Assembly (NCBI GenBank): GCA_018907035.1
Contig: JACCIC010000001.1
Coordinates: 4,756,001-4,820,000 of the forward strand
Source of the DNA: Sycobia sp. Sy_11
Lineage: Eukaryota > Arthropoda > Insecta > Hymenoptera > Epichrysomallidae
DNA length: 64,000 bases
Direction of reading: 5' to 3'
Shown here: in pieces, positions 1-11,904 of the stretch
Numbering within the stretch: the stretch's first letter is position 1
How the letters are laid out: each line of letters opens with the position of its first letter
Notes under the pieces: generated by a model
What the model was told of the DNA's origin: nothing
Databases searched by the model: none
What the model saw: the letters and a program-made list of their open reading frames with translations, nothing else
Program-made: the position numbers and the translations under genes

Positions 1-294
1 CTACCGGTCTGTGCGCTCTCGTAACACGACTGACTCGACCTCAGAAAGTTATACAAATCGAGGCAAGCTTAGTATAGGATGTATAGAAGGTATCCATTTT
101 AGAGTCATAAGAGTTTATACTAGTCTTCAATGATTGCAAACTCTCAAAGGACCGAGAAGGCGAGCATCTAGGTGGGGCATGCAATTACTAGGATACGACG
201 TGAAAATAGTACATAGAAAAGGTGCAACAAATCATGTACGAAGGACTACCGGTTTGTACGCTCTCGTAACATGACGGACTCGACCTCAGAATGT
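1..294 (+). repeat. 49-bp direct repeat pair at left edge
   Basis: Bases 1-49 and 246-294 are near-identical copies (both begin ctaccggt and run through ctcgacctcagaa) with only a handful of mismatches. They bracket the Ty3/gypsy RNase H remnant at 121-240, so they probably belong to the same broken retroelement. The sequence following each copy differs, so this is not a simple tandem array. Confidence 0.7.
121..240 (+). pseudogene. Ty3/gypsy-type RNase H remnant
   Basis: The frame read from about base 121 resembles the C-terminal end of the Ty3/gypsy RNase H domain: a SLQ-x-LQTLKGP stretch, then RWGMQLLGYDVKIVHRKGA at about 173-229, then NHV. In the family this stretch precedes the 'DALSR' segment that leads to the integrase. 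The expected Trp of SLQWLQ is a TGA stop here, and the frame runs into another stop after the domain, so it is dead. No flanking LTR, RT or integrase is visible inside the window; the rest may lie left of base 1. Assignment rests on the motif alone. Confidence 0.65.
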
Positions 295-2238
295 AAAACG
301 GCTACCGAACACACAACGGCTGGAGGCAGCGCCTTGAAAATATTAGCTACCGTTTGTATATAGGCTCTTGAAGTACCGGCCACCGATTGTATTGCCTACC
401 GAAGTGTTACAGCATGAAACATTGTCAACTTGAGGATAACGATATTCTTTATTTATGTACCCTCGAACCCTCCTCATACCTTCATAGCTAGCCGCGCCCT
501 TTCGAGCGTGTTTTGAACGGGGCTCACAGGAATAGGGATTAGACCCTGGCGCGCATGCGTCTGTCGTCATGGGTACGTAAGGCAATGGATTAATCCCGTC
601 GGCAGTTCGGAGCTACGTATCGAGTTTCCTGTCCGGCGTGAGCAGGCCGGATTAGGAATAGGGTTACAGATTATATTTATTGTTTAATTTGATACAGTGA
701 CGGTTAAAATTGTTAGAAATAAATTTATTAAGATACTCAATGGTATCTACCGTCTACTAATTTTCGAACATATAGAATAATAAATAGTTCATATTAAAAA
801 CTAAATAAATATAAATTTGGATTAAGAAGAAGTGAAAATGTAGTGTACGTTTCGCCCTAAGTCATTAGTTGCGCTCAATTAGATTGCAAATGACATAATA
901 TGGGACGTACGACGTACAAAAGTATAACAGATTTGAAATTATTTATACACTAAACTGGATTATTTGACTTGCGAGAGTAGAGAAAATGTAAATGTGTTCT
1001 TCTCGCTAAGATTAAGAATTATGCGAAAATTATGTAACTTTATATGTACTAAGGTATCTTTCTTAAACACCTGACAAATCATTGATGTAGACTTGACGAT
1101 ATCAACTAAAAATATAATACTGGTGACGATTAATAATGTTGATAATAAATTTATTAATATTTCAAGTCTTCTGTACTTTTTAATCTCTAAATTAGGTCAT
1201 TTGTAATTTTACTTATGAACATAACTTTTGACTTACGGCGAAGCGTACACAACATTTTCTCTTCTTTGTTATTGTAAGTTTATATTTTATTTTATTTTTA
1301 TTTTAATTATTTGGATTGTTTATACTGTGTAAAAATATTAGGTAGTAATGACCTCTAGTATTTAAATAAATTGATTATTAATTATAATTATACTATTTTA
1401 TAAAGACTGAAGAATATAACAAAATAATTATTAATTTGGATCAGTTTTTAATATGTATATTTGAAGTACGTATTTGTAAAGAATGTGATAAAGCAAAAGT
1501 TATAGTTAATACAAGAATGATTATGCTGGATCGAAATAAGAGTTTGGTGAAAAATCTTATTAATTACAGAATTTTGCTCGATTTAAAAAATGTTGTAGGT
1601 CTATATTTCTAATAAAACGTATTAATTATCATCATCTCTATATCCAGTAATTATGCTCCGGTTTCCAAACATCATAATTCTTCTTCAAATGTATGAACTG
1701 GAAAATGAGTTTCATTAAGAGTATCATGGAACCTATCAAGGTAATTATATATAATATGCAATAAGTTAAAGAAATATAAAATGGTGCTGAAAGTGAATAA
1801 ATAATTTATTTAGTAAATAAGTACTTATTATTATATACACTTGTTTCAGCCAGTAAGGTTTCGATTTTTAGATTTATCAAACCTACAGATACTAAAAAAG
1901 CAGATTTCATTGAAATCATAAAAAATGATTTTTGTTATTGAAAAACTGAAAGCTATGTCAATACTGTTGCATATCATAGGTGGTTGTGTGAATAGTAAAG
2001 GGATAAATTTTATTATAATGATGTCTTCTAAAACAAGGAGTATTCAATTATAAAATCGATGTTTACAGTTCTGACACATTATTCCAACTACTCCCTCCGC
2101 CTTCTTATAAATACTTACAAAGTATTTTAAAAAATACTTACAAAGAATTTTATGATCTATTCTAATTTATGACTCTTTCCCTCCCATTATTTTTAACCTC
2201 TTAGACACTGTATCCTCTATTCACATATCTATTCATCT

Positions 2239-2241
<3 letters not shown>
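295..2241. other. no gene seen; AT-rich after 660
   Basis: Bases 295-660 are moderately GC-rich and contain a short GC palindrome-like segment near 630-650 (gtccggcgtgagcaggccgg) that could be part of the broken retroelement to the left. From 660 to 2241 the sequence is AT-rich, with no coding-like frame and no recognisable repeat. Confidence 0.5.
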
Positions 2242-2300
<59 letters not shown>

Positions 2301-2310
2301 ACTCACTCAG
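2242..2310. repeat. (TC)n microsatellite with (ACTC)n tail
   Basis: About 27 perfect TC dinucleotides followed by actc tetramers. Confidence 0.95.
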
Positions 2311-2374
2311 TTGCTCACTCGCGAATAGATACTTTCCCACAATACTTTCAATTATTCCGTAGACGCCTGCAATA

Positions 2375-2547
2375 ACGCGATGGCTAGAGCGAAGGACTAG
2401 TAAGTCCGTGAACCGAGTTCAAGTGTCGGTTTCGGTTCATTGACGCAAGTACCGCTGTAAAAATTTATGTGCGTTTTGTTCAAAAACACATCGTACACTT
2501 CCGGCGCTTATTGGTATCGGTATTTCGGAGCCTAAATAGAGCAACAT
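2375..2547 (+). mobile_element. tRNA-derived SINE, copy 1
   Basis: The head looks like a tRNA with RNA polymerase III boxes: an A-box-like segment (gatggctagagcgaagg) and a B-box-like segment (gagttcaagtgtc). The body continues gacgcaagtaccgctgtaaaaatttatgtgcg, then aaaacacatcgtacac, and ends cctaaatagagcaac. The same order of segments recurs at 6170-6392 (minus) and 11700-11846 (plus), which defines a dispersed family. The copy lies downstream of SPH-A. Boundaries are estimated from where similarity among the three copies stops. Confidence 0.7.
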
Positions 2548-3317
2548 TCAATAACATAAAAAAAATTATTTCATACTTACGGACACTTTCTGTAATTATA
2601 TTTCTATTATTTTGTCCTCACTATTAATATGATATTTACAGTGAAAGTAGTCTACATTTATAAGCGGCTTGTTAATGGCGATGCAAAATGCATGACTTTC
2701 CGATACCTCCATCCTTTCCAAAGATCAATGAGGCTAATTTGCTGTCCATTTCTTATGCAATTGCAGTAAGGACACCGAATGAGTTGTACGATAGAGAATA
2801 AGAGAGAAAGAATTAACATTGTTAAATGATTCAAGAACAATATCCAGACAATTATACCATGTATAACATATAATAAAATTGTTCCGTGTTATTGTCAATA
2901 AATTTGCCTAAGAAATTGTAGTGCTTTACCCTTTAGTTAATTCGCTTTCCCATAATTCCGTTTTACGGATCCATTGATCACCGTGAGCACTGCGGCGGTT
3001 CTATACCTTTTAGAAGGAGGTCTTCAACGTCGGAGGTGCTTTTCATTGCCTAGTTTGTATACTACGAAATAATAAATCAGTGAACGCACCTTTTCTTGGA
3101 GATCGACTGTGAAAAATCAAGAGATGACGTCGAAAAGAATATCGATGGATTGGAGAACTTTTTAAATCTTCATGGTTGCAACTGACCGAACATTTTATTA
3201 TCTTACTCAATAATTACGGATAAACAATAATATAAAAATTTTGGAATATATATTGTTAAAATATGTATCATTCAAACTAAATCAATCATTTTGGAAGAAC
3301 TAATATGCCATGTAATA
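2548..3317. other. intergenic, downstream of SPH-A
   Basis: AT-rich. A minus-strand frame at 2658-2840 begins with a hydrophobic stretch, but no splice partner or homologue could be seen. Nothing else is supported. Confidence 0.5.
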
Positions 3318-3323
3318 TTTATT
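3318..3323 (-). terminator. polyadenylation signal of SPH-A
   Basis: AATAAA on the minus strand, about 60 bases past the SPH-A stop codon; this is the expected spacing for a 3' end. Confidence 0.5.
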
Positions 3324-3380
3324 TCCATATACATGCTTTCAGCAGCTTCAATACAATATATAAAGATGATTTAATTTATA

Positions 3381-3587
3381 TTATGTGTATCCAACCTTAT
3401 GTGGAGTGTTAAAATGCACCTGTGTACCTTCTATAGGAGTTCCTAAGATTAATGAGTTAATAAATTGCCGGAAGCGTGCTACTTTTGTATAGATAGCTCC
3501 ATATATCGTATCATCACAATCTGTCCGACGTTTGCTTACAACTCCTACAATTTTTTCGCCAATAACTAATGGACCGCCGACATCACC
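3381..3587 (-). CDS. SPH-A exon 4 (C-terminal, GDVGGP)
   Basis: Begins after a ...ttttaaag acceptor, codes for residues 234-301 and ends at TAA. It starts GDVGGPLVIGEKIVGVVS, the usual start of the last S1 exon, with Val in place of the nucleophilic Ser. CDDTIYGAIYTKV follows, equivalent to the C220 and 'PGVYTKV' region of the family. A tail of about 20 residues extends past the normal end of the fold. Confidence 0.88.
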   Translation of the reverse strand, partial: GDVGGPLVIGEKIVGVVSKRRTDCDDTIYGAIYTKVARFRQFINSLILGTPIEGTQVHFNTPHKVGYT

Positions 3588-6170
3588 CTTTAAAATATAA
3601 CTGGTTAATAAATAGTAGAAAGACCATATTCATATTTATTTCATGTACATATTCCATTAACGATTTGTTCCTCTCATTACTTAACAGGAAGAAGAAGAAC
3701 ACTACTGTACGGAAATTTTTCAAAAATACAATTAGGTTTTTTGTTTTAATACAGAGTAAAATACCAAAAAGCTAAGGAGACACGCATTCGCAAAATTTTT
3801 CATCTATAGTTTTTAAGTAGTATGAGTTGATTTACATTTCCTATAAAAAATACTTTACTCAGTTTCATTTATGCATTGTGCAACTGCTATTGATTTTTTG
3901 GAATAATCATCGATACTAATAAATAAATATTGGATAATAAAACGTTAAATTTTACATCAAAGTTTTAGTTTTCTATAGAAATGATAAGGATATATTTACA
4001 TACTATTGATTTTCCTAAAGATTTGTTCTGTATATCGTTTTCAGAAATAAATATTTAATAATTAAGATATAAAAATTGAAATAATCATATGATTATCACA
4101 TTCGACCAAATCAATATCAAATAAAGCTGTTGAAAGTTTTTTGCATTATTAGTGACCTGAGAAGGAGAAACATATTATCATCCATCCTGAAAATATACTT
4201 TTAAGTGACTACTAGTTTTTTATAAGTCTAATACTTGAGAGAATATTCAAATTTGATTCAAAAATATTTTGAGGTTAACAGAATGAATGATATTCAAAAT
4301 TACATCTTTCAAATATTATTTTACGTTAGGATACACTGTTGACATTAGAAGTGGAATTTTTTGAAGTTCGAATAATTTGGAATGTTAAGCTATTCGAGTT
4401 TTTCAAACCGTTTGAATATGTTCAATCAAATCGAGCTGTACGAAGAAATTCTATCGGAACGTTCATGTTTTATCAGAATTACCCGATATAAGAAGATTTT
4501 AACGTTCAAACATTTTTAAATACTGAAGAAATTAAATTGATAACACTTATTATGTCAAAAGAAATTCAATGTAAATATAGTATTCGATGTCCATCTGTAC
4601 TCGATTTCTAGGGAGAGTTTCGTATTCGAGCAATTGTACTCCAAGTCTAGCTATATTTGGATCACGTCTATAAAATCTTCTATCCTGGATGGCAATTTTT
4701 AATATCTGCATCATTGTTCGATGACTTTTAAAACAAAAAATTGTCTAGAAGATTTAGCGATACACCTCAGAAATTACTATTACATACGTTAGGCTCCATT
4801 AAATACGTAACTTAGTGTATAATTCGTATGGCTACACGTAGATATCAAGTACTACGTCCTAACATAAAAATGCCCGTGAAAGTCATTCCAGTACGGATAG
4901 TCATCGAGTATTACTGTTCGAACAAGGAACCTTGGATCAAATGTCTTCGGACGTTGGAGTTAATTTAACATATTGGAACAGCTCGAGTGGCTCGAAGCTC
5001 GAAACATTCGACCTGTCCAAAAGTTCAATTTATTCAAACTTTTCGAACCTAACATTTAACATTTTTTTATAAAAAAAATTTTGTTATTACCTTACATAAC
5101 TTCAAAATGTATGAAAAAATTTTTCTAGGTTAGGATATTTTGAACATTTGATATAATATAATCATGTGGCACTTATATTGAAATTCAGCGAATCAAAACG
5201 GAAAATTATAGTTGAAACTCAATTAAAAAAAATTCAATTTTGATGGCCTCTAATTAATTTATTTCACTGTTTGTGAAATAGCTCAGTAGACATTTCATTT
5301 TCTATTCAACTCAGAGATCAACTTACCAAACATACACCTCGATGATTGTAATTAATATCTGGTTTTATTGTACCACACACAGACATGTAGTTGTTTATAT
5401 ATGTGTACGAATGTTTGCATGCACTTTCACTATTAATAAGAACGAAAGCATATTTTAATATGTATGATGTATTGAAAAGTATTGGTACTCGCTCTCTCTT
5501 ATCAGCCTTTATTAGAGCTTCAATTGTATCTATTCCAAATCCAGCGACAACTGCTTCTTCTCCAATAATGATATCCTTAGTATCTGCAATTTCAAGAGCA
5601 GACAAACTGGGAGAACTATCCAGGTTTAAACTTTCTTTCAACTAAAATGAAAATTTTGTTAAATGTATTTGATAATAATAATATCTGATAGACTTATATA
5701 CTACTACTGTTACGACTGGTTTTTTCGGATAGTGAAATATTTATTCTTTTTATCTAGCGTTTCTTTATAATTCTAAAAACTCTATTACAATATCAATATA
5801 TATTATAGCAATTATTAGTATGTAACCTTATCTTAGCTAGAACTTAGAACATTTATTCATAATTGATCGTTAAATTAATCATTATATTTTATCCTTTAAG
5901 ATAGCTCTTGTGATTTGTTTTATGCATTTCAGCATAGTATTGCAAATTTTGTTTTTTCAGTAAAAGGTTAGCAACCAAATAGAACATTCTTTAAAAAAAT
6001 TTACTCTGTTAGTATCGTATAAAAACCGTGAAGGAACTCGTAAATATTTTAGTTGGAATCATGTTACAAAACAAGAATAATTAACAAAGTTCAAATGGTT
6101 TGTAGAAATTAGACTTTCTAATAAGAAGATTGAGACATCTTATAATTGATCGATGTATCACTGTTTATAG

Positions 6171-6229
<59 letters not shown>

Positions 6230-9200
6230 ATTTATGCTTCCAAATATTGATGCTAATCAGCGACGAAGATCTACGATGTGTTTGCAAACAAAGCACATGT
6301 AAATTATTACAGCGGCGTTTGTGTCAATCGGCCGAGACCGGGATTTGAACTCGGATTACCAAGTTACTAGCGATCGAGCCATCGTAAGCCTCTTATAAGT
6401 TGTATGATTAAGTACTGGAATTTTGAAGAGCTATTATATCACCGCAATCGTTAATGGTTTTATAAAAATGTATCATAGTATCTGTTTTACTAAAAATTCA
6501 TAATTAATTTAACGAGTTTTGCTGAATAAAATTGAATAGTACTGCCAAATATTAGTAAATTATAGTTTATTTTATATATTAATAACATTAATCGGCTGAT
6601 GTTCTGAGAAGTAAACTCGTAACGATAGTCGTGGTATATCTTTTTTTTAATACAAATATGGCTATTATAATTAATGTTTATTTCTTTACCTGTATTACTG
6701 ATACATCATTGCTAGTTGAAATACTGTTGTAGTTGTACGTATAAAATCTATCAATTTCTTTAAAATTTAGATTATGAGATATTAATTCTTCTATGCCAAC
6801 GATTGCAAAAAATGATTGCCTTTTTAATTCGCCCGGATTACGCAAGTAACATCGTGCAGCAGATAATAATAAAAAATTGTGTATAATAGCCGCACTGCAA
6901 AGTAAATTAGAAATTGTAGTATGATTGTATTTTCCCAATATCGCTGCATGAAATCTATGATTTGGTTGATATGCAGGGTAACCACCAATAATCTGCTCCG
7001 TTTCCAAAGCTAAAGCTTGAATAAATAATACATATGTCAGTTATCTCATTTTTACATAGTTAAAATATTCATTAGAAACTTAGAAGATTTGTTCAATTCT
7101 ACTATTGGATTTTATTAATAACTTCATACATTATATATATAATAGATGTCTTGCTCCCTTATTTACTATGAGAGAGAAAAAGAAGAACTAAATCGTACAG
7201 TAGGTAAAGGAGAGCGGTAGCCTTCACAGGACATATAAAAGAGCAGCTTGAAAATATTTTCTGCTCGCTCTAGAGGAAGAGTGAGAGAGAAACGTTAGAG
7301 TATGTAGTTGGAAGAAGCATTCAATGCTAAAATTTGTAAGAATCTATAGAAAGAGAGACCATGAAAATAGGTACAGCCTTTCTCTTCTGCACAGTCCGCA
7401 TGTGCTCAACCTACAACGAGAAAAAAGTGTGCGAGAGAGAAAGATTTTAATGAATCGTAGTCTCCCTCGTTCTACGTTGTTGACATATTTTTGCATTGAA
7501 AGCTACCTCCAGCTATAGATGCTCATCGGTTGGTAGATGCCCGTAACCCTATCGTGACTTCGAAGCTTCTTTTGCGAGATTTTATTTTATGATTTTAATT
7601 TAGCGTTTCGCAAACCTTCAGAAGCATTAATAACAGCTACCCATCTCGCGGCACCCGTGTTATAGCAGTTTTAGATGGGAAATCACTAATATCACAAAGA
7701 AAATATTTGAGTCTCCTGTGTTCATTAGGATACCAGCTAGGGCTAGGAATTTTTTGATGTTCGAACTATCGAAGTTTGCGAATATGTTCGAACATTTCAA
7801 AAATTTTGAACGGTTTCAACAAATTGAACTTTTTGAACTGTTCGAAGAATTCATAAGCCGTTCGAGTTATTCCAAGAAATGTTATGGATAGTTTAGTGTC
7901 TAGACAGTACTACTCGTTGTCTAGGTGGATGCACACTTCCACAGAGAATTTTGAGTTCCCATGATAGCACTAGTATGGTAGATCCTATGACTTGAAAGTT
8001 TAGTATTTGAATAATAGTGTTCCATGTACTTCCTCTTGATAGCAGACATTGAAAAATGTCATCCATAGTATACCTGGGTATCGAGTACTACTGTGCAAAC
8101 TCGAAATTCTTAGTGGAAATTGTCCAAATACACTTAGATCTCGATTATTGGCGTACGGATACAAATCTCCACGTGGAAATGATCCGAGTTCAACTAGATA
8201 TCGATATATATTGTAAAAATGTTAAACTTTCCGTAGAAGTCGTTGGAGTATACCTATATCCCGAGTACTACTATTTGTACATGAAACTTTCTGTAGAATT
8301 TCTTTTAACATTAAAGCTGACCAAGTTGTTTCATCTGCTAAAACTGTTTTAACATTCTCGAAAGGAGTTTGAATTATTCAAAACCAATTCTCAGCCTTAA
8401 TTTCAGTAGCAATATGATTATCTTGACACGACGATGATATTAAATATAGACCGATTTTATTTCTCGGCCTGTGGTAACATTGCGAATCTGTAACTTCATC
8501 ACCGTAATAGTAGATCCCTACTCTATCAATTGAGACTTTGACGATCCTTGGACGATCAGTTCCTTGTCAGCTGTTTAGTGTTTTATAAGAACGCGCGAGT
8601 AATACATGTCACGAAAATGGAATAGAGAAATTTAAAGCTCGGTGCGCAATAAAATTTTGTGCGTAACTCGGCGAAACCGCGACAGAAACTTATGAAAAAG
8701 TACTTAAAGTATATAGTAGTGATTCTCTGCGTCGTAGTCAGGTGCTTTGGTGGCATGCCGATTTTAAAAAATGACATCAGAGCGTCAAAGACGAGGCGCG
8801 GAGTGGAAGGCCAATTCAAGTGCGAACTAACGCGAATGGGCAGCGCGTTCGTCGTGGCCTTGTTCGTCAAGATCGACAACTGACCATTTGAATGTTGGCT
8901 GAGGAGTTCAATATTAACCAGGAAACAGTTATAAAGATTGTTCCCGGCAAGCGAGAGCGATGCGGGGACCGTACTCATACTTCGGCGGATAGGCGTTTCG
9001 ATAGCGAGATGGCACCAATGTTCCTTAATTTTTAAATATATTCGATTTGTGAAGTTTATCGCATTACTTAATTAAGTCACTTCATTTAGAGAGAGTCATC
9101 CAGACTCGGCAGTTTCACAAGAAGATCGCAGATAAAATACAAATATGGAGATTGTATCTCTCATCGGTGAAGAATATGAAAAGAAAAATAATTTACTCCT

Positions 9201-11843
9201 AAGAGTAAAAAAAAGAAAATATGACTGCCGTAGTTAGTGAGATTCAATAAAGATAAATAAAAATGGTATTCGAATTGCTTAAAGATGCAATCAAAACAAA
9301 GCATCTAATAATCTCGCCTTTGCACAGATTTTACGGGCGAAGTAAGGACTAAGAGCCATGCTTCCATTCAGATTTAGATGAAATAAATATATCTCATTAA
9401 TTAAAGATATTTTCTTTTATGATTAATCTTATTTATACAAGCTTTATAAATAAATAACAAAGAGTTAATATGTTATTATTACAGATATCAGGGAATGTCT
9501 AATTAACACTTAACTTTGATGATCATATAATTAATCATTATAGTACACCATTTAAAATACTTTATTCAAATGATATATTCAAATTCTTCACGTATTTTAA
9601 TATATTTGAAACCATATGTATAAAAATAAATTTCTTTTTTACAATAGTTTGTAATGTATTATTATGTAATACAACAGTAATAATTAATCACGTGTCATGA
9701 AGAACTATACAAGAAAATATATTATATAAATCCGACGCGAACAATGTGAGAGTTCTATTTAAACATCACTATTACGACATTGCATATTTATTTCTTTATC
9801 AAACTTATGAATGGCAGAAAATATTTTCTGATTTGGTGCCAATGTGTAAAATTTTTTATATAAAAATTAAGTGTACTTACAGAAAAATAGATGTGTACTT
9901 ACAGAAAAATAGATAAGATGAGATTAAAATTTATCTCCATATTAAAAATTTAGTAATTATTATGTACGATTATTATATTAATTATAAAAATGCATCGTTC
10001 TAATCGTGATTCTAGTTTAAAATTAAGTAATCTTAAATTATCTTATTTATATGGTCGCTCAATGACATTCTGATATTTATAATATTTAATGAATTAATAG
10101 ATTTATAAGAACTTTGATCATTATCAGTTATCTATAAAGCCTTCAAGAATTTACTTATATACTGACTTTCATGAGGAATATTCTGGTTGCTCATCTTCGA
10201 TGACTTTGAAACAATATCCCATTTAATTTAAAGGAATTTCTAATCTTAATTTCTTTAATCCTAGTTTTTTCACTGATGAAAGAATTATTTGTCTTTATTT
10301 ATTAATTATTTATGAATTATTTTACATATAGTTAATAATTATTTATAAAATAATTATTTTTTAACTAAAATATAATATTATTATTACGCAATTGCGGCGG
10401 GGGCAATCTTTAAACCTACTATTTATCTATTTTACTTTCAATTTCATTTAATGTCAATACGATCTCTTTATTTTCGTACATAATTTTGTTAAAATTAAAT
10501 TAGTAGAACTAGATTTACTCAATTCCATTATCTCAGTTCTATTTATCTTTCTTATGTTTTGAGAGTTAAAACAACCATGTCAAACAATGGATATGAAGTT
10601 TTTTAATATTTAATTTCATTTACTTTTTATGTTTCTAGGATTAAAATTTGTAAAATCTTCATCGCCACACTATACTATCCTGACATTAACGTATAAAATA
10701 TGATTTACATTTGAATTGAAAAAAATATTTTTCCTCATTCTAACCTACAAATCGCATCTTCACCGCTTGATACCGGTTCTCATGAGGAAAAATATAGTCT
10801 TTACGTAATACAAAAAGGCTTTTTTACAAAACTCGTTGCAACACTTGGCTTGGCCTCGGGCCGTAAACCTCTCATTTCATAAATAAAGCCTTTCCGTACC
10901 TGGTAAGAAATGTACTATTTTTTCAAACGGATTCAATATTTGGATATAGATTTCTAATTAAATCAAGCAGTCGATCGTGTATCTTTAAGACAGAAATATG
11001 ATTGTCCTCTTTAAAAAAATATATATGTTATTCAATATTAACAAAAAGAACTGTGATTATCATAATCAAAAAAGTAATGGGACCTGTATATTATTTAAAA
11101 TATGTAATCTTTTAATCTTTAAATCATTCTTGAGGATTTTCTACCGTGCTTTAATGGGATACATATAACGTAATTGAATAATTAAAATATCAATTCAATA
11201 AATGATCTTTAATGTCTGTCCCATGTAAATACCAAGACATTACCACATACTAAGGCAATGTGAAATATATAATGAACAACCACTAAAACTAATACAACAT
11301 TTTGCAAAATCTGATTTATATTCCGTTAAATATAGACATTATAATATACGAACCAAATATTACTACCATCAAACAGTCTCAGCAAACTATCTTTTCTCAA
11401 AAGTTGCAACATTTTTGTATAATATTAACTGTACACGGCAACTATGCCTAAAGCGAATTAGTCTGTACAATATTTGAAGTTCAATAAAAAAAATTAAAAA
11501 ATATCAATTCAGTGCTTTTACATGAATATACTCGGAGATTTTAGGATTCCAGTAGCTCTGATGCAAAATCTGCACTTTATTCAGTCATCAATTTAAATTA
11601 ATCTCTGATAATACAAAATTTACCAGTTTTCTTTGTATAGAGCTGCTAATATAAAAAAATAATACAGTCTGTTTTAAATATTAGAAAATATATGTTTTGA
11701 GGCCTATGACGACTTGATCGCTCGAGCAAAGGACTAGTGATTTGGTAATCCAAGTTTAAGTCCTTTGTTTAGAAACACATCATAGACCTACATCGCTGAT
11801 TAGCACTGGTATCTTAAAGCAAAAATAGAGCGACGGTAAATAA

Positions 11844-11904
<61 letters not shown>

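Noticed and set aside
2658..2840. 60-codon minus-strand frame with hydrophobic start as a third SPH signal-peptide exon
   Set aside because: No donor in phase 1 at the right distance and no matching downstream exons to the left.
6130..6348. 72-codon frame with Ile-Tyr repeats
   Set aside because: Produced by the TA microsatellite and the SINE.
6300..6392. tRNA gene on the minus strand
   Set aside because: A- and B-box-like segments are present, but no acceptor stem closes and the same non-tRNA body follows in two other copies; called a SINE.
8583..8978. 131-codon minus-strand frame
   Set aside because: It is the complement of the mariner N-terminal fragment, which explains the coding-like composition.
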